A stretch of DNA of 64,000 nucleotides from Billgrantia montanilacus (GCF_003336675.1 NZ_QPII01000011.1:1-64000); one strand, 5' to 3'; numbered from the stretch's first letter, positions 29,896 to 40,099 are shown. Numbers and translations are program-made. Notes: generated from the sequence alone by a model not told the origin.

Positions 29896-30533
29896 AGCGC
29901 TGGCTGGCCAGTTACTGGCGCATCCTGTCCCGTCCCAGCATGCACTTCAGCCTGGGGTTCCTGACGCTTGGCGGGTTCATCGCCGGGGTCTTCTTCTGGG
30001 GTGGCTTCAACACCGCGTTGGAGGCGACCAATACCCAGCAGTTCTGCATCTCGTGTCATGAGATGGAGCGCAACCCCTACCGGGAATTGCAGGGCACGAT
30101 CCACGACGTCAACCGCTCCGGGGTAGGGGCGGAGTGTGCCGACTGCCACGTCCCCCACGGCTGGACCCACAAGATGGGACGCAAGATGGAAGCCTCCAAG
30201 GAGGTCTGGGGCTGGATCTTCGGCACCATCAACACGCCGGAGAAGTTCGAGGGCAAGCGGCGTGAGCTGGCCGAGCGGGAGTGGGCACGGCTGGAGGCCA
30301 ACGATTCACTGGAGTGCCGCAACTGTCACGAGTTCGAATCCATGGACTTCACGGCGCAGAGTTCCCGTGCGGCCCGCGCTCACTCCACCTCGCTGGCCAG
30401 CGGCGAGGCGACCTGTATCGACTGCCACAAGGGGATCGCCCACGAGCTACCGGACATGAGCGACTACCACGATACCGCCACCCGGCTGCCCGACATCGAA
30501 TCCTGGGTTGCGCACCTGGAGCGGGATGGGTGA
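29892..30533 (+). CDS. napC: NapC-type tetrahaem quinol dehydrogenase
   Basis: Membrane-anchored cytochrome that oxidises quinol and reduces NapB. One N-terminal membrane helix ([20 protein letters not shown]) anchors a periplasmic domain with four CxxCH haem sites: CISCH, CADCH, CRNCH and CIDCH. The 213-residue length fits the NapC/NirT family. It ends the operon. There is no napG or napH and no nitrite reductase nearby, so electrons probably enter only by NapC and the product is nitrite. Confidence 0.96.
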   Translation: MKRWLASYWRILSRPSMHFSLGFLTLGGFIAGVFFWGGFNTALEATNTQQFCISCHEMERNPYRELQGTIHDVNRSGVGAECADCHVPHGWTHKMGRKMEASKEVWGWIFGTINTPEKFEGKRRELAEREWARLEANDSLECRNCHEFESMDFTAQSSRAARAHSTSLASGEATCIDCHKGIAHELPDMSDYHDTATRLPDIESWVAHLERDG

Positions 30534-30566
30534 GGTGACGAGCCGCCGGCTCCTGGCCTGACGATA

Positions 30567-31523
30567 TCAGCGAATGGGTAGAAGGTTGGCCAGCGTCATC
30601 AGCCAGATACCCAGGCTCAGGGTCACGAACGCGGCCAGGGTGCCCACCATCAGCGCGGCGGCGCTGATGCCGGCCATGCCATAACGCTGGCCGAGCAGCG
30701 GATAGATGCTGATCATCGGCGCACTGGCGAACAGCAGGGCACCGACCAGCAGGGTCGGGTCTGCCGCCGGCATCAGCAGGAACAGGACAAGCACTGCCAG
30801 GGGATGCAGGATCAGCTTGCCGACGACGATCTGGCCGACGTCGTTGACCATGCCACGCACCTGGAGCCCGAACAGGGTGCCGCCGATGACGAACAGCGCC
30901 GCCGGGCCGGCGGCATTGGCCAGCATCTCGACGACCTGGGCCAGGGGGCCTGGCAGGGAGGTTTCCGTCACGGCCAGCACCAGGCCTGCCGCCAGGCCGA
31001 CCAGGACGGGGTTGCGCACCAGGCGTACCACGGTCTTGCGAGCCACGGTGACGATGCCGGCGCCGCTCTGGCGACCCGCCTCGGCCAGGATCAGTGCTGC
31101 CGGTATGATCAACAGGTTCTCGATCACCATGTTAAGGGCCATGAGCACGGCCGCCGGCGAGGCGCCGAGTACCATGGCGGCGACGGGATAGCCGATGAAG
31201 CCGCTATTGGAGGCGGACATGCCCAGGGCATGCATGGCGCCCTCGCTGAGCGGCTTGCCTTGCAGCTTCAGGGTCAGCAGCAGGGCGAAGGTGAATACCG
31301 CCAGTGAGCCGAGGCCATAGGCCAGCAGGTAGTGGGGCTGGAAGACTTCGTCGAGGGGGTTGTGAGTCAGGGCCCGTATCACCAGGGCAGGGAGGGCGAA
31401 GTAGAGCACGAAGGTGGCCACGCCTTGCAGCTGCTCCCGGTTCACCAGCCGGGTGCCCATGGCCAGGTAGCCGGCACCGATCAGCAGGAAGATCGGGGTG
31501 GTAATGGCGAGTATCTCCAGCAT
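30567..31523 (-). CDS. AEC family transporter (auxin efflux carrier-like)
   Basis: Inner-membrane carrier of the AEC family, whose bacterial members move small carboxylates such as malonate or malate. The product has about ten hydrophobic segments arranged as two five-helix halves: start ITTPIFLLIGAGYLAMG, break ALGMSASNSGFIGYPVAAMV, second half NPVLVGLAAGLVLAV. The conserved SNSGFIGYP motif is visible. It lies 35 bp downstream of pcaR on the same strand, so it is probably co-transcribed with that regulator. A role in moving a pathway acid is inferred from that position only. Confidence 0.85.
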   Translation of the reverse strand: MLEILAITTPIFLLIGAGYLAMGTRLVNREQLQGVATFVLYFALPALVIRALTHNPLDEVFQPHYLLAYGLGSLAVFTFALLLTLKLQGKPLSEGAMHALGMSASNSGFIGYPVAAMVLGASPAAVLMALNMVIENLLIIPAALILAEAGRQSGAGIVTVARKTVVRLVRNPVLVGLAAGLVLAVTETSLPGPLAQVVEMLANAAGPAALFVIGGTLFGLQVRGMVNDVGQIVVGKLILHPLAVLVLFLLMPAADPTLLVGALLFASAPMISIYPLLGQRYGMAGISAAALMVGTLAAFVTLSLGIWLMTLANLLPIR

Positions 31524-31558
31524 GCACCCTTCCCGGCATGGGGTTGGTTAGACGACGC

Positions 31559-32344
31559 TCAACTAACAGTGGCGTGTATATCCTGAGCCTTCTGCTGCAA
31601 CAGTGGCAGGTACTCCTTCATCAGGGTGTCGAGATCCACCCGCGCGGCGTTGGTGCTGATGTTGATGGCGCCGAGCAGCTTGCCGTTGGCGTCGAAGGCC
31701 GGCACGGCGAGCGAGCGCAGTCCCGAATCGAGCTCCTGATCGGCAATGGCGTAGCCCTGCTGGCGCACCTTGAGGATGCACTTCTTGAGCGCGGCCTTGT
31801 CGGTCACGGTCTTGTCGGTGTAGCGCGTCAGCGTGACCCGCTCCAGGAAGGCATCCAGCTCGGCATCGGGAAGCTGGGCCAGCAGTGCTCGCCCCATCGA
31901 GGTATGGGCGGCGGGCAGCCGGGTGCCGACCGAAAGAGTAATCGCCATCAGCCGGTGACGGGCCGAGGAGCGCGCCACGTAGGTGACCTCGTCGCCGTCG
32001 AGCACGCCCAGGGAAGAGGATTCGCCGCTCTCGGCAGTGATGTCCTCCAGCACCTGCTGGATCACGCTACGATAGTTGTTGGCGGAGAGAAACGCGTAGC
32101 CGAGCTGCAGCACCCGCGGGGCCAGCTCGAAGTTGCGGCCTTGCTTGCGTACGTAGCCAAGGGCATGCAGCGTGAGCAGGAAGCGCCGGGCGCGGGCACG
32201 GTTCATGCCGGTACGGCTGGCGACCTCGCTCAGCGTCATGCGTGCATGGGTTTCGTCGAAGGCCAGGATGACTTCCAGGCCGCTGGCCAGTGCAGTGACG
32301 AAGTCCCGGTCATCCGGGCTGAGAACCTCTTCCTCTGATGCCAT
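31559..32344 (-). CDS. pcaR: IclR-family regulator of the protocatechuate pathway, PcaR/PcaU type
   Basis: DNA-binding regulator expected to respond to beta-ketoadipate (PcaR) or protocatechuate (PcaU). The 261-residue product has an N-terminal winged helix, MTLSEVASRTGMNRARARRFLLTLHALGYV near residues 36-65. The IclR effector domain follows, with SSLGVLDGDEVTYVARSSAR near 110 and LPAAHTSMGRALLA near 144. It is divergent from pcaB. A 15-bp palindrome in the shared region and three further copies elsewhere in the window are its likely binding sites. PcaR is the better fit because the pcaIJF operon has a site. Confidence 0.9.
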   Translation of the reverse strand: MASEEEVLSPDDRDFVTALASGLEVILAFDETHARMTLSEVASRTGMNRARARRFLLTLHALGYVRKQGRNFELAPRVLQLGYAFLSANNYRSVIQQVLEDITAESGESSSLGVLDGDEVTYVARSSARHRLMAITLSVGTRLPAAHTSMGRALLAQLPDAELDAFLERVTLTRYTDKTVTDKAALKKCILKVRQQGYAIADQELDSGLRSLAVPAFDANGKLLGAINISTNAARVDLDTLMKEYLPLLQQKAQDIHATVS

Positions 32345-32404
32345 TATTGCTCCGTCGCTATCTTGGATGATTTGCTCTTCAGAAGCCTTTCAATCTAGCA
32401 TAAT

Positions 32405-32419
32405 GTTCGAATTGCGAAC
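32405..32419. promoter_or_regulatory. PcaR-type operator 1 (pcaR-pcaB intergenic)
   Basis: GTTCGAATTGCGAAC: five-base arms GTTCG/CGAAC are exact complements around AATTG. It resembles the GTTCG-N5-CGxAC box I recall for Pseudomonas putida PcaR. It is 60 bp from the pcaR start and 108 bp from the pcaB start, so it could govern both. Confidence 0.75.
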
Positions 32420-32527
32420 ATATGTACGACTATGGGCTAAGCTGGGCCTGAGTCTGGCCTTGAGCCTGAATTTCGAGATCGAGTTTGAGACTGAGCATGA
32501 GCCAGCCCTTCCTGAGGAGAGCATGAT

Positions 32528-33880
32528 ATGCCTGACGCCCTGCTTCGGCACCCCTTCATGAGCCAAACGGCATTGGCAGAGTGTCATGACCAGGCCATGG
32601 TCCAGGCCATGCTCGCTTTCGAGCTGGCGCTGGCCGAAGTGCAGGAGGCACATGGCGCCGTGCCCCAGGGCGCGAGTGCGGAGATGCGCCGCTGCCTGGA
32701 AAGTCACCCCTTCGACTCGGCGGCCATCGCCGCGGGAATCGCCAGCGGCGGCAACGCGGCGATCCCCTTCGTCAAGCAGGCGCGCGCTGCACTGCCGGAC
32801 GAACTCAAGCGCTACTGGCACATGGGCGCGACCAGCCAGGACGTGATCGACTCGGCGCTGATGCTGCTGCTAAAGCCGCGCCTGGCCTCACTGGATGCAC
32901 TGCTGCTGCGCTGTCGTGCCGCCGCGATCGAGCTGATGACCGCCCATGAGCGCACGGTCATGGTGGGGCGCACCCTGATGCAGCAGGCGCTGCCGATGAC
33001 GTTCGGCGTCAAGGTGGCGCACTGGGCCATCGGCCTGGAGCAGGCACGCCGCCGCCTGGCGCAGGTCGAGCTGCCGGTGCAGTTCGGCGGCGCGGTGGGC
33101 GTGCACTCTGGTTGGGATGAGCAGGGCCTCGACTTTATGGGCGCTCTCGCCGAGCGGCTGGAGCTCGCTGCCCCGGTACTGCCTTGGCACACAAACCGTC
33201 AGCCGATCCATGCCCTGGGCACGGCGCTGGACGCCACGGCCGGGGCAGCGGAAAAACTGGCCCTCGATATCTCACTGCTGACCCAGACCGAAGTGGGCGA
33301 GGTGGCCGAGCCCTCCGCCCCGGGCATGGGCGAATCCTCCTCCATGCCGCACAAGCGCAACCCGGTACGCTGCGCCATGATCCGCGGCGCAATGCGGCAG
33401 GTGCATGGCTACACCACGGTGCTGCTCAATGCCGCTGCCCAGCCGTTGGAGCGGGGGTTGGGCGAGTGGCATGCCGAGTGGTCGCCGCTGGTCGACAGCG
33501 CCCTGCTGCTGGAGGGGGCGCTGGAGCAGGCCGCCACGCTGCTCGAAGGGCTCGAGGTGAACCCCGAGGCGATGCGCCGCAACCTGGCGGCCACCGGTGG
33601 CGGCATCATGGCGGAGCCGGTATCGCGCCTGCTGGCGCCGGTGCTGGCGCCGGTGCTGGGGCAGGACGCTGCCAAGCGCATCAGCGCCGAAGCCGCCGAG
33701 ACGGCGCGCCTTCAAGGCATTCCCTATGCCGAGGCACTCGAAACGCATGCCGAGGTGAAAGCCGAAGTAGGGGGCAAGCTCGAGGTCGAGGCGCTGCGCC
33801 AGGCGACGGATCCCGCTTTATACCTTGGTAGCAGCCAGGCGCAGGTGCAGCGCGCCATGGCCTGGCTTCAGCGGGAATGA
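32528..33880 (+). CDS. pcaB: 3-carboxy-cis,cis-muconate cycloisomerase
   Basis: Converts the ring-cleavage product of protocatechuate to gamma-carboxymuconolactone. It belongs to the fumarase/aspartase superfamily; the signature GESSSMPHKRNPVRC is near residue 270, with the catalytic Ser in the flexible loop. N-terminal landmarks are IPFVKQARAALPDELKRYWHMGATSQDVIDSA near residues 79-110, including the HMGATSQD motif. The length is 450 residues. GAGGAG lies eight bases before the ATG. It has its own terminator and is divergent from pcaR. Confidence 0.95.
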   Translation: MPDALLRHPFMSQTALAECHDQAMVQAMLAFELALAEVQEAHGAVPQGASAEMRRCLESHPFDSAAIAAGIASGGNAAIPFVKQARAALPDELKRYWHMGATSQDVIDSALMLLLKPRLASLDALLLRCRAAAIELMTAHERTVMVGRTLMQQALPMTFGVKVAHWAIGLEQARRRLAQVELPVQFGGAVGVHSGWDEQGLDFMGALAERLELAAPVLPWHTNRQPIHALGTALDATAGAAEKLALDISLLTQTEVGEVAEPSAPGMGESSSMPHKRNPVRCAMIRGAMRQVHGYTTVLLNAAAQPLERGLGEWHAEWSPLVDSALLLEGALEQAATLLEGLEVNPEAMRRNLAATGGGIMAEPVSRLLAPVLAPVLGQDAAKRISAEAAETARLQGIPYAEALETHAEVKAEVGGKLEVEALRQATDPALYLGSSQAQVQRAMAWLQRE

Positions 33881-33913
33881 TTCGCTGAAAAATCACTGTA
33901 TTGCATATCCCGA

Positions 33914-33946
33914 GCAAGGGGAGGCCTGGCCTCCCCTTGCGCTTTT
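33914..33946 (+). terminator. Terminator after pcaB
   Basis: GCAAGGGGAGGC and GCCTCCCCTTGC form a perfect 12-bp stem around CTG, followed by GCTTTTG. It separates pcaB from the pcaIJF operon. Confidence 0.75.
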
Positions 33947-34009
33947 GCGTCTCTGGCGTGTTTGACGATCAGCTGGCTTAGGGGTAACTTGTTCGCATCA
34001 CAAAACAAA

Positions 34010-34024
34010 GTTCGCCATTCGAAC
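34010..34024. promoter_or_regulatory. PcaR-type operator 2 (upstream of pcaI)
   Basis: GTTCGCCATTCGAAC has the same GTTCG/CGAAC arms around a 5-bp centre. It ends 31 bp before the pcaI start. An isolated GTTCG half-site lies at 33991, 19 bp upstream. Confidence 0.75.
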
Positions 34025-34055
34025 TTATTTGAGAATACCCGCCAGGAGGACGACC

Positions 34056-34886
34056 ATGGCCGAGTTCCTGAGCCTGCATGACGCGGTGGCACGCTACGTC
34101 GAAGACGGCGCCACCGTGGCCATGGAGGGCTTTACCCACCTGATTCCCTTCGCCGCCGGTCACGAAGTCATCCGTCAGCGCAAGCGCGACCTCACCCTGA
34201 TCCGCATGACGCCGGACCTGGTCTACGACCAGATGATCGGTGCCGGCTGCGCCAGGAAGGTGATCTTCTCCTGGGGCGGCAACCCCGGCGTGGGTTCGCT
34301 GCACCGCCTGCGCGACGCGGTGGAGAAGGGCTGGCCGCACAAGGTCGAGATCCTCGAGCACAGCCACGCCGCCATGGCCTGCGCCTTCGAGGCCGGCGCT
34401 GCCGGGCTGCCGCTGGCCGTGCTGCGCGGCTACGTGGGCAGCGAGCTGCCCAGCGTCAACGACCAGATCAAGTTCATCGAGTGCCCCTTCACCGACGAGC
34501 GCCTGGCCGCGGTGCCTTCGGTGCGTCCCGACGTCTCCATCGTGCATGCTCAGAAGGCCGACCGTGCCGGCAACGTGTTGGTGGAGGGCATCGTCGGCGT
34601 GCAGAAGGAAGCCGTGCTGGCGGCGAAGCAGAGCATCGTCACCGTCGAGGAGATCGTCGAGGACCTGCGCACCGAGCCGGACTATCACCCCAATGCCTGC
34701 ATCATCCCGGGCTGGGCGATCAGCGCTGTCGCCGTGGCCAAGAAGGGCTCGCTGCCCTCCTATGCCCATGGCTACTACCCGCGCAACAACGCCTTCTACA
34801 AGGAGTGGGACGCCATCGCCCGCGACCGCGACACCTTCACACGGTGGATCGAAGAGAACGTCATGAATGCAGGGGGAAACGCCTGA
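34056..34886 (+). CDS. pcaI: 3-oxoadipate CoA-transferase subunit A
   Basis: With PcaJ, moves CoA from succinyl-CoA to beta-ketoadipate. The 276-residue product is the longer subunit form, as in CatI/PcaI of some pseudomonads, rather than the short SCOT-like type of about 230 residues. Landmarks are GATVAMEGFTHLIPFAAGHE near residue 18, FSWGGNPGVGSLHRLRDAVE near 71 and HAQKADRAGNVLVEG near 167. The frame opens at 34029, but the ATG at 34056 follows CAGGAGGACG. The pcaJ start overlaps its stop by one base. Confidence 0.94.
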   Translation: MAEFLSLHDAVARYVEDGATVAMEGFTHLIPFAAGHEVIRQRKRDLTLIRMTPDLVYDQMIGAGCARKVIFSWGGNPGVGSLHRLRDAVEKGWPHKVEILEHSHAAMACAFEAGAAGLPLAVLRGYVGSELPSVNDQIKFIECPFTDERLAAVPSVRPDVSIVHAQKADRAGNVLVEGIVGVQKEAVLAAKQSIVTVEEIVEDLRTEPDYHPNACIIPGWAISAVAVAKKGSLPSYAHGYYPRNNAFYKEWDAIARDRDTFTRWIEENVMNAGGNA

Positions 34887-35659
34887 TGAGCCTCGAGTAC
34901 ACCTCAGCGGAAATGATGAGCGTCACCGCCGCGCGCGCGCTCAAGAACGGTATGACCTGCTTCGTCGGCATCGGCCTGCCCTCGGAGGCGGCCAACCTGG
35001 CGCGCCTGACCCACGCCCCCGAGGTGGTGCTGATCTACGAATCCGGCACCCTGCAGACCAAGCCCGACGTGCTGCCGCTCTCCATCGGTGACGGCGAACT
35101 GTGCGAGACGGCGTTGACTACCGTCTCTGTGCCGGAGATGTTCCGCTACTGGCTGCAGGGCGGCAAGGTCAGCGTCGGCTTCCTGGGCACCGCCCAGATC
35201 GACCGCTTTGCCAACCTCAACACCACCCTGATAGGCGACTACCGCGAGCCCAAGGTGCGTTTGCCGGGGGGCGGTGGGGCGCCGGAGATCGCCACCAACG
35301 CCGGCGAAGTCTTCATCACTCTGAAGCACTCCAAACGCGCCTTCGTCAAAGACGTCGATTTCATCACCACCCTGGGCTTCGGCCGCGACGGCAAGGGCCG
35401 CGACGGCGTACCCAACATCGGCAAGGGCCCGACCCGGGTGATCACCGACCTGTGCGTGATGAAGCCCGACCCCGAGACCAAGGAACTGGTGGTCGTTTCG
35501 CTGCATCCGAACGTGACCCGCGAGGACGTGATCGAGGCCACCGGCTGGGAGATCCGCTTCGCCGAGTCGCTCGAGACCACGCCCGAGCCCAGCGCCCACG
35601 AACTTGAGATACTGCGCGAATTGAAGGCGCGCACCGAGCGCAAGCACGCCGGCGAGTAA
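34886..35659 (+). CDS. pcaJ: 3-oxoadipate CoA-transferase subunit B
   Basis: Beta subunit of the CoA-transferase. The 257-residue product carries GMTCFVGIGLPSEAANLARL near residue 22 and the catalytic-type glutamate in VVLIYESGTLQTKP near 47. LPGGGGAPEIATNAG lies near 126. Its start overlaps the pcaI stop (TGATG), which supports equal synthesis of the two subunits. A 59-bp gap separates it from pcaF. Confidence 0.94.
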   Translation: MSLEYTSAEMMSVTAARALKNGMTCFVGIGLPSEAANLARLTHAPEVVLIYESGTLQTKPDVLPLSIGDGELCETALTTVSVPEMFRYWLQGGKVSVGFLGTAQIDRFANLNTTLIGDYREPKVRLPGGGGAPEIATNAGEVFITLKHSKRAFVKDVDFITTLGFGRDGKGRDGVPNIGKGPTRVITDLCVMKPDPETKELVVVSLHPNVTREDVIEATGWEIRFAESLETTPEPSAHELEILRELKARTERKHAGE

Positions 35660-35718
35660 ATTCGCTCTAAAACGGTCTGCATTCGTCACGTTCTACAGCG
35701 AATTTCAGGAGATTTTTT

Positions 35719-36921
<1,203 letters not shown>

Positions 36922-36934
36922 CGGAGAGAGTCGC

Positions 36935-38131
36935 ATGGCATTTCTGAACATCAACGGCCGCAGTGTCGCCTATCGCTTGCTTGGCCCCGAGGCGCTGCCG
37001 CTGGTGGTGCTGGCGCATCCGCTGGGCATGACCCAGGCGGTATGGGACGACCTGCTGCCGGCGCTGCTGCCGCGCTACCGCGTGCTGACCTGGGACTTGC
37101 CCGGCCACGGTGCCAGCCAGGCCTGGCCCGAAGCGAGTGGCGAGATATCACCGGCTGACCTGGCCGCAGAGGCCCTGGCCCTGGCCGATCATGCCGGCAG
37201 CCAGCGCTTTCACTTCGTCGGCACCTCCATCGGCGGCGTGGTAGGGCAGCAGCTGATCGCCGAGCACGCCGAGCGGCTCTATTCTGCCACGTTGACCAAC
37301 ACCGGCGCGGTGATCGGCAACGCCGAGCTGTGGACCACTCGCGCCGGTCGCGTGCGCGATGAGGGCCTTTCGGTCATGTCCGGCGAGATCGTGCCGCGCT
37401 GGTTCTCGGCCCAACGGCTAGAAGACGAGCCCGCCCTAGAGGCTGGCTGGCGCACCCAGATGACACGTACCGACGGTGAATCCTATGCCCGGCTGTGCGA
37501 GATGCTCGGCCGCACCGACTTCCGCGGCAAGCTGAAGGGGCCGCTGGCGCAGCATCCGAACGTTAGCATGCACCTGCTCGGCGGCAGCGATGACGTGGCC
37601 ACGCCGCCCGAGACCCTGCAGGCGCTGGCGGCCGAGTGTGGCGGCGCGCCCCTGAAAATACTCGAAGGCTTCGCCCATGTGCCCTCGGTGGAGAGCCCGG
37701 CCATCATGGCCAAGCGACTGCTGCTATGGATGACCGCCGATCGTGAAAGCGTCGGCGAGCATGGCGTGAGTTATGCCGAGGGGCTCGAGACCCGCAAGGA
37801 GGTACTCGGCGAGGAGCACGTGGCCCGCTCCACCGAAAACGCCAACAGCCTTGATGCACCGTTCCAGCAGATGATCACCCGGCTGGCCTGGGGTGAGCTG
37901 TGGAGCAACGACGACCTGACCCGCCGCGAGCGCAGCCTGATCACCACCGGCATCCTCGCCGCCCTGGGCCGTGAGGAGCTCACGCTGCACCTCAAGACCG
38001 CCAAGCGCATCGGTCTCTCCGAAGCCGAGCTGCGCCAGGTGCTGATGCACGTGGCGATCTACGCCGGGGTGCCGGCGGCGAACCATGCGTTTGCGTTGGC
38101 CAAGCAGTTGGGTTGGGGCGGGGAGAACTGA
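36935..38131 (+). CDS. pcaDC: Fused 3-oxoadipate enol-lactonase / 4-carboxymuconolactone decarboxylase
   Basis: One 398-residue chain with the two enzymes that follow PcaB. Residues about 1-265 are an alpha/beta-hydrolase (PcaD): LAHPLGMTQAVWDDLLPAL near residue 28, nucleophile elbow FVGTSIGGVVGQ near 92, acid Asp in LLGGSDDVATP and His in EGFAHVPSVE. Residues about 275-398 are a CMD/PcaC domain: RKEVLGEEHVARSTENAN, then RERSLITTGILAALGREELTLHLKTA. Only a short linker joins them. Such PcaL-like fusions are known in actinobacteria and some proteobacteria. It ends the pcaIJF operon. Confidence 0.94.
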   Translation: MAFLNINGRSVAYRLLGPEALPLVVLAHPLGMTQAVWDDLLPALLPRYRVLTWDLPGHGASQAWPEASGEISPADLAAEALALADHAGSQRFHFVGTSIGGVVGQQLIAEHAERLYSATLTNTGAVIGNAELWTTRAGRVRDEGLSVMSGEIVPRWFSAQRLEDEPALEAGWRTQMTRTDGESYARLCEMLGRTDFRGKLKGPLAQHPNVSMHLLGGSDDVATPPETLQALAAECGGAPLKILEGFAHVPSVESPAIMAKRLLLWMTADRESVGEHGVSYAEGLETRKEVLGEEHVARSTENANSLDAPFQQMITRLAWGELWSNDDLTRRERSLITTGILAALGREELTLHLKTAKRIGLSEAELRQVLMHVAIYAGVPAANHAFALAKQLGWGGEN

Positions 38132-38269
38132 CTAGCTGTTTTGCTCGCGATGCCACTCAGCGCTGGTCTGTGGACGCCTGAACCGGGCGGCTCGTCGCTT
38201 ACGTGGTGCTGGTGTATCGTCTGAGCGAAATTCGGCGATGACCGGCATCGTGATGATGAGGAAACCCCC

Positions 38270-39235
38270 ATGCTCAACGCCCGTATCAAGCTGCGCCATC
38301 TGCAGGCCTTCCTCGAAGTGGCCCGCCAGCGCAGCTTCGCCCGGGCCGCCGAGCGCCTGGCGATCACCCAGCCGGGCATTTCCAAGACCATTCGCGAACT
38401 TGAAGAGAGCCTCGGTGCGTCGCTGTTCGAGCGCACGCCCCAGGGCGTGGCGCTGACCCAGGCGGGCCTGACCCTGCTGCGCCATGCCGGGCCGGCCATC
38501 CGTGCATTGGAAGAGGGCGTGGCCGCGGTCGGCGATACCCACCGCGGCGACTGTTGGCTGCGTGTGGGCGCGCTCTCCACGGTGGAGAGCCGGCTGCTGC
38601 CCGAGGCCATACGCCGCTGGCACGCCGCGCCCGGCGGGCAGAACGCGGTGGGCGTCAACGTGGTAACCGGCTCCAGCGCCTTCCTGCTCTCGCGCCTGCG
38701 CCGCGGCGAGCTGGACCTGGTGGTGGGGCGCATGACCGAGGCCCGCGAGATCCGCGATCTGGCCTTCGAGCACCTCTACTACGAACCGCTGCTGCTGTGC
38801 GTGCGCAGTGGCCATCCGCTGGCCGGCATCGCGTCGCTCGCAGCCGAATGCCTGGCCGAGTTCCCCTGGGTGCTGCCGCCGCCCCAGACCACCCTGCGCC
38901 AACAGGTTGACAGCTTCTGCGTGCGTCATTCGTTGACACTGATGAGCCAGCGGCTGGAAACGCTTTCGCTGCCCATCAGCCGTGCCTACACCCTGGAGAG
39001 CGATGCGATCTGGGTCGTGCCCGAAGAGGCGGTGGCCGAGGACCTGGCGGCGGGGCGGCTGAGTCGCCTCGGCATCGAGCTGGAGCCCCGCGGCGGCTCC
39101 GTGGGGCTGTGCTACAACGCCAGCATGCAGCCCTCGCTGGCGGTGGAGGCCTTCTGCGAAGTGCTGCGCGAGGTGAGCGCGGGCCGCAGCTCGGGGAATG
39201 GTCCGTCCCGCCATCAAAGTGGCGCTGCAACATAA
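38270..39235 (+). CDS. pcaQ: LysR-family regulator PcaQ
   Basis: Transcription activator of the protocatechuate dioxygenase genes. The 321-residue product has the winged helix LRHLQAFLEVARQRSFARAAERLAITQPGISKTIRELEE at the N-terminus and a LysR effector domain. Beginning with the MLNARIKLRHLQAFLEVARQ pattern and sitting immediately before pcaHG identify it as PcaQ. In Sinorhizobium meliloti and Agrobacterium PcaQ responds to beta-carboxymuconate and gamma-carboxymuconolactone. A PcaQ-type box overlaps its stop codon. GAGGAA precedes the ATG. Confidence 0.9.
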   Translation: MLNARIKLRHLQAFLEVARQRSFARAAERLAITQPGISKTIRELEESLGASLFERTPQGVALTQAGLTLLRHAGPAIRALEEGVAAVGDTHRGDCWLRVGALSTVESRLLPEAIRRWHAAPGGQNAVGVNVVTGSSAFLLSRLRRGELDLVVGRMTEAREIRDLAFEHLYYEPLLLCVRSGHPLAGIASLAAECLAEFPWVLPPPQTTLRQQVDSFCVRHSLTLMSQRLETLSLPISRAYTLESDAIWVVPEEAVAEDLAAGRLSRLGIELEPRGGSVGLCYNASMQPSLAVEAFCEVLREVSAGRSSGNGPSRHQSGAAT

Positions 39236-39247
39236 CCCAATGGTTAT
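39232..39247. promoter_or_regulatory. PcaQ-type operator upstream of pcaH, overlapping the pcaQ stop
   Basis: ATAACC-CAAT-GGTTAT is a perfect 6-bp inverted repeat with a 4-bp spacer. It closely matches the ATAACC-N4-GGTTAA site reported for S. meliloti PcaQ. It ends 86 bp before the pcaH start. The TAA stop of pcaQ lies inside the left arm. Confidence 0.8.
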
Positions 39248-39333
39248 GAGGGGTGCCCGAGTCGTCAATTGGCGGGCCTGCGGCAAGACGCCACACTGGG
39301 CGAGACAAGACCACGCTCCCAAGAGGCGACATC

Positions 39334-40068
39334 ATGCAAGATCACAACAAGCGCTTCGTAGAGCGCGACCGTAACTGGCACCCCCCGGCCTACGCCCCCG
39401 GCTACAAGACCACCGTGGCCCGTTCGCCGCAGCAGGCGCTGGTCAGCATGCAGCAAGCCAGCACCTCCGAGCTCACCGGCCCCGACTTCCGCCACCTGCG
39501 CATGGGCTCTCACGACAACGACCTGCTGCTGAACTTCCGTCAGGACCCGGCCCAGGGCCAGGGGCTTCCGGTGGGCGAACGCATCATCATGTTCGGCCGC
39601 GTGGTCGATCAGTTCGGCAAACCGGTGCCGCACACCCTGGTGGAGATGTGGCAGGCCAACGCCGGCGGGCGCTACCGCCACAAGAACGACCGATACCTCG
39701 CCCCGCTGGACCCGAACTTCGGTGGCGTGGGCCGCACCCTGACCGACGAGCAGGGCTGGTACCATTTCCGTACCATCAAGCCCGGCCCGTACCCCTGGCC
39801 CAACGACCCCAACAGCTGGCGCCCCTCGCACATTCACGTCTCGGTGATGGGTCCCTCGATCTCCACCCGCCTGATCACCCAGATGTACTTCGAGGGCGAT
39901 CCGCTGATTCCGCTGTGCCCCATTGTCCACACCCTCAAGGACGCGGATGCGGTCGAGACCATGATCGGACGCCTCGACATGGCGCGCAGCAAGCCCATGG
40001 ACTGCCTGGCTTACCGCTTCGACTTGGTGGTACGCGGCGAGCTGCAGACCTATTTCGAAAACCAATAA
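39334..40068 (+). CDS. pcaH: Protocatechuate 3,4-dioxygenase beta subunit
   Basis: Iron-bearing subunit of the intradiol dioxygenase that opens the protocatechuate ring between the hydroxyls. The 244-residue product shows all four ferric ligands at the expected spacing: Tyr114 in GGRYRHKND, Tyr153 in KPGPYPWPN, and His166 and His168 in [11 protein letters not shown]. The [20 protein letters not shown] core is standard. The frame opens further upstream, but the ATG at 39334 follows AAGAGGCG. pcaG follows 31 bp later. Confidence 0.96.
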   Translation: MQDHNKRFVERDRNWHPPAYAPGYKTTVARSPQQALVSMQQASTSELTGPDFRHLRMGSHDNDLLLNFRQDPAQGQGLPVGERIIMFGRVVDQFGKPVPHTLVEMWQANAGGRYRHKNDRYLAPLDPNFGGVGRTLTDEQGWYHFRTIKPGPYPWPNDPNSWRPSHIHVSVMGPSISTRLITQMYFEGDPLIPLCPIVHTLKDADAVETMIGRLDMARSKPMDCLAYRFDLVVRGELQTYFENQ

Positions 40069-40099
40069 ACGGGTTCGAAAATCAGTGAGGGGAAATGAC

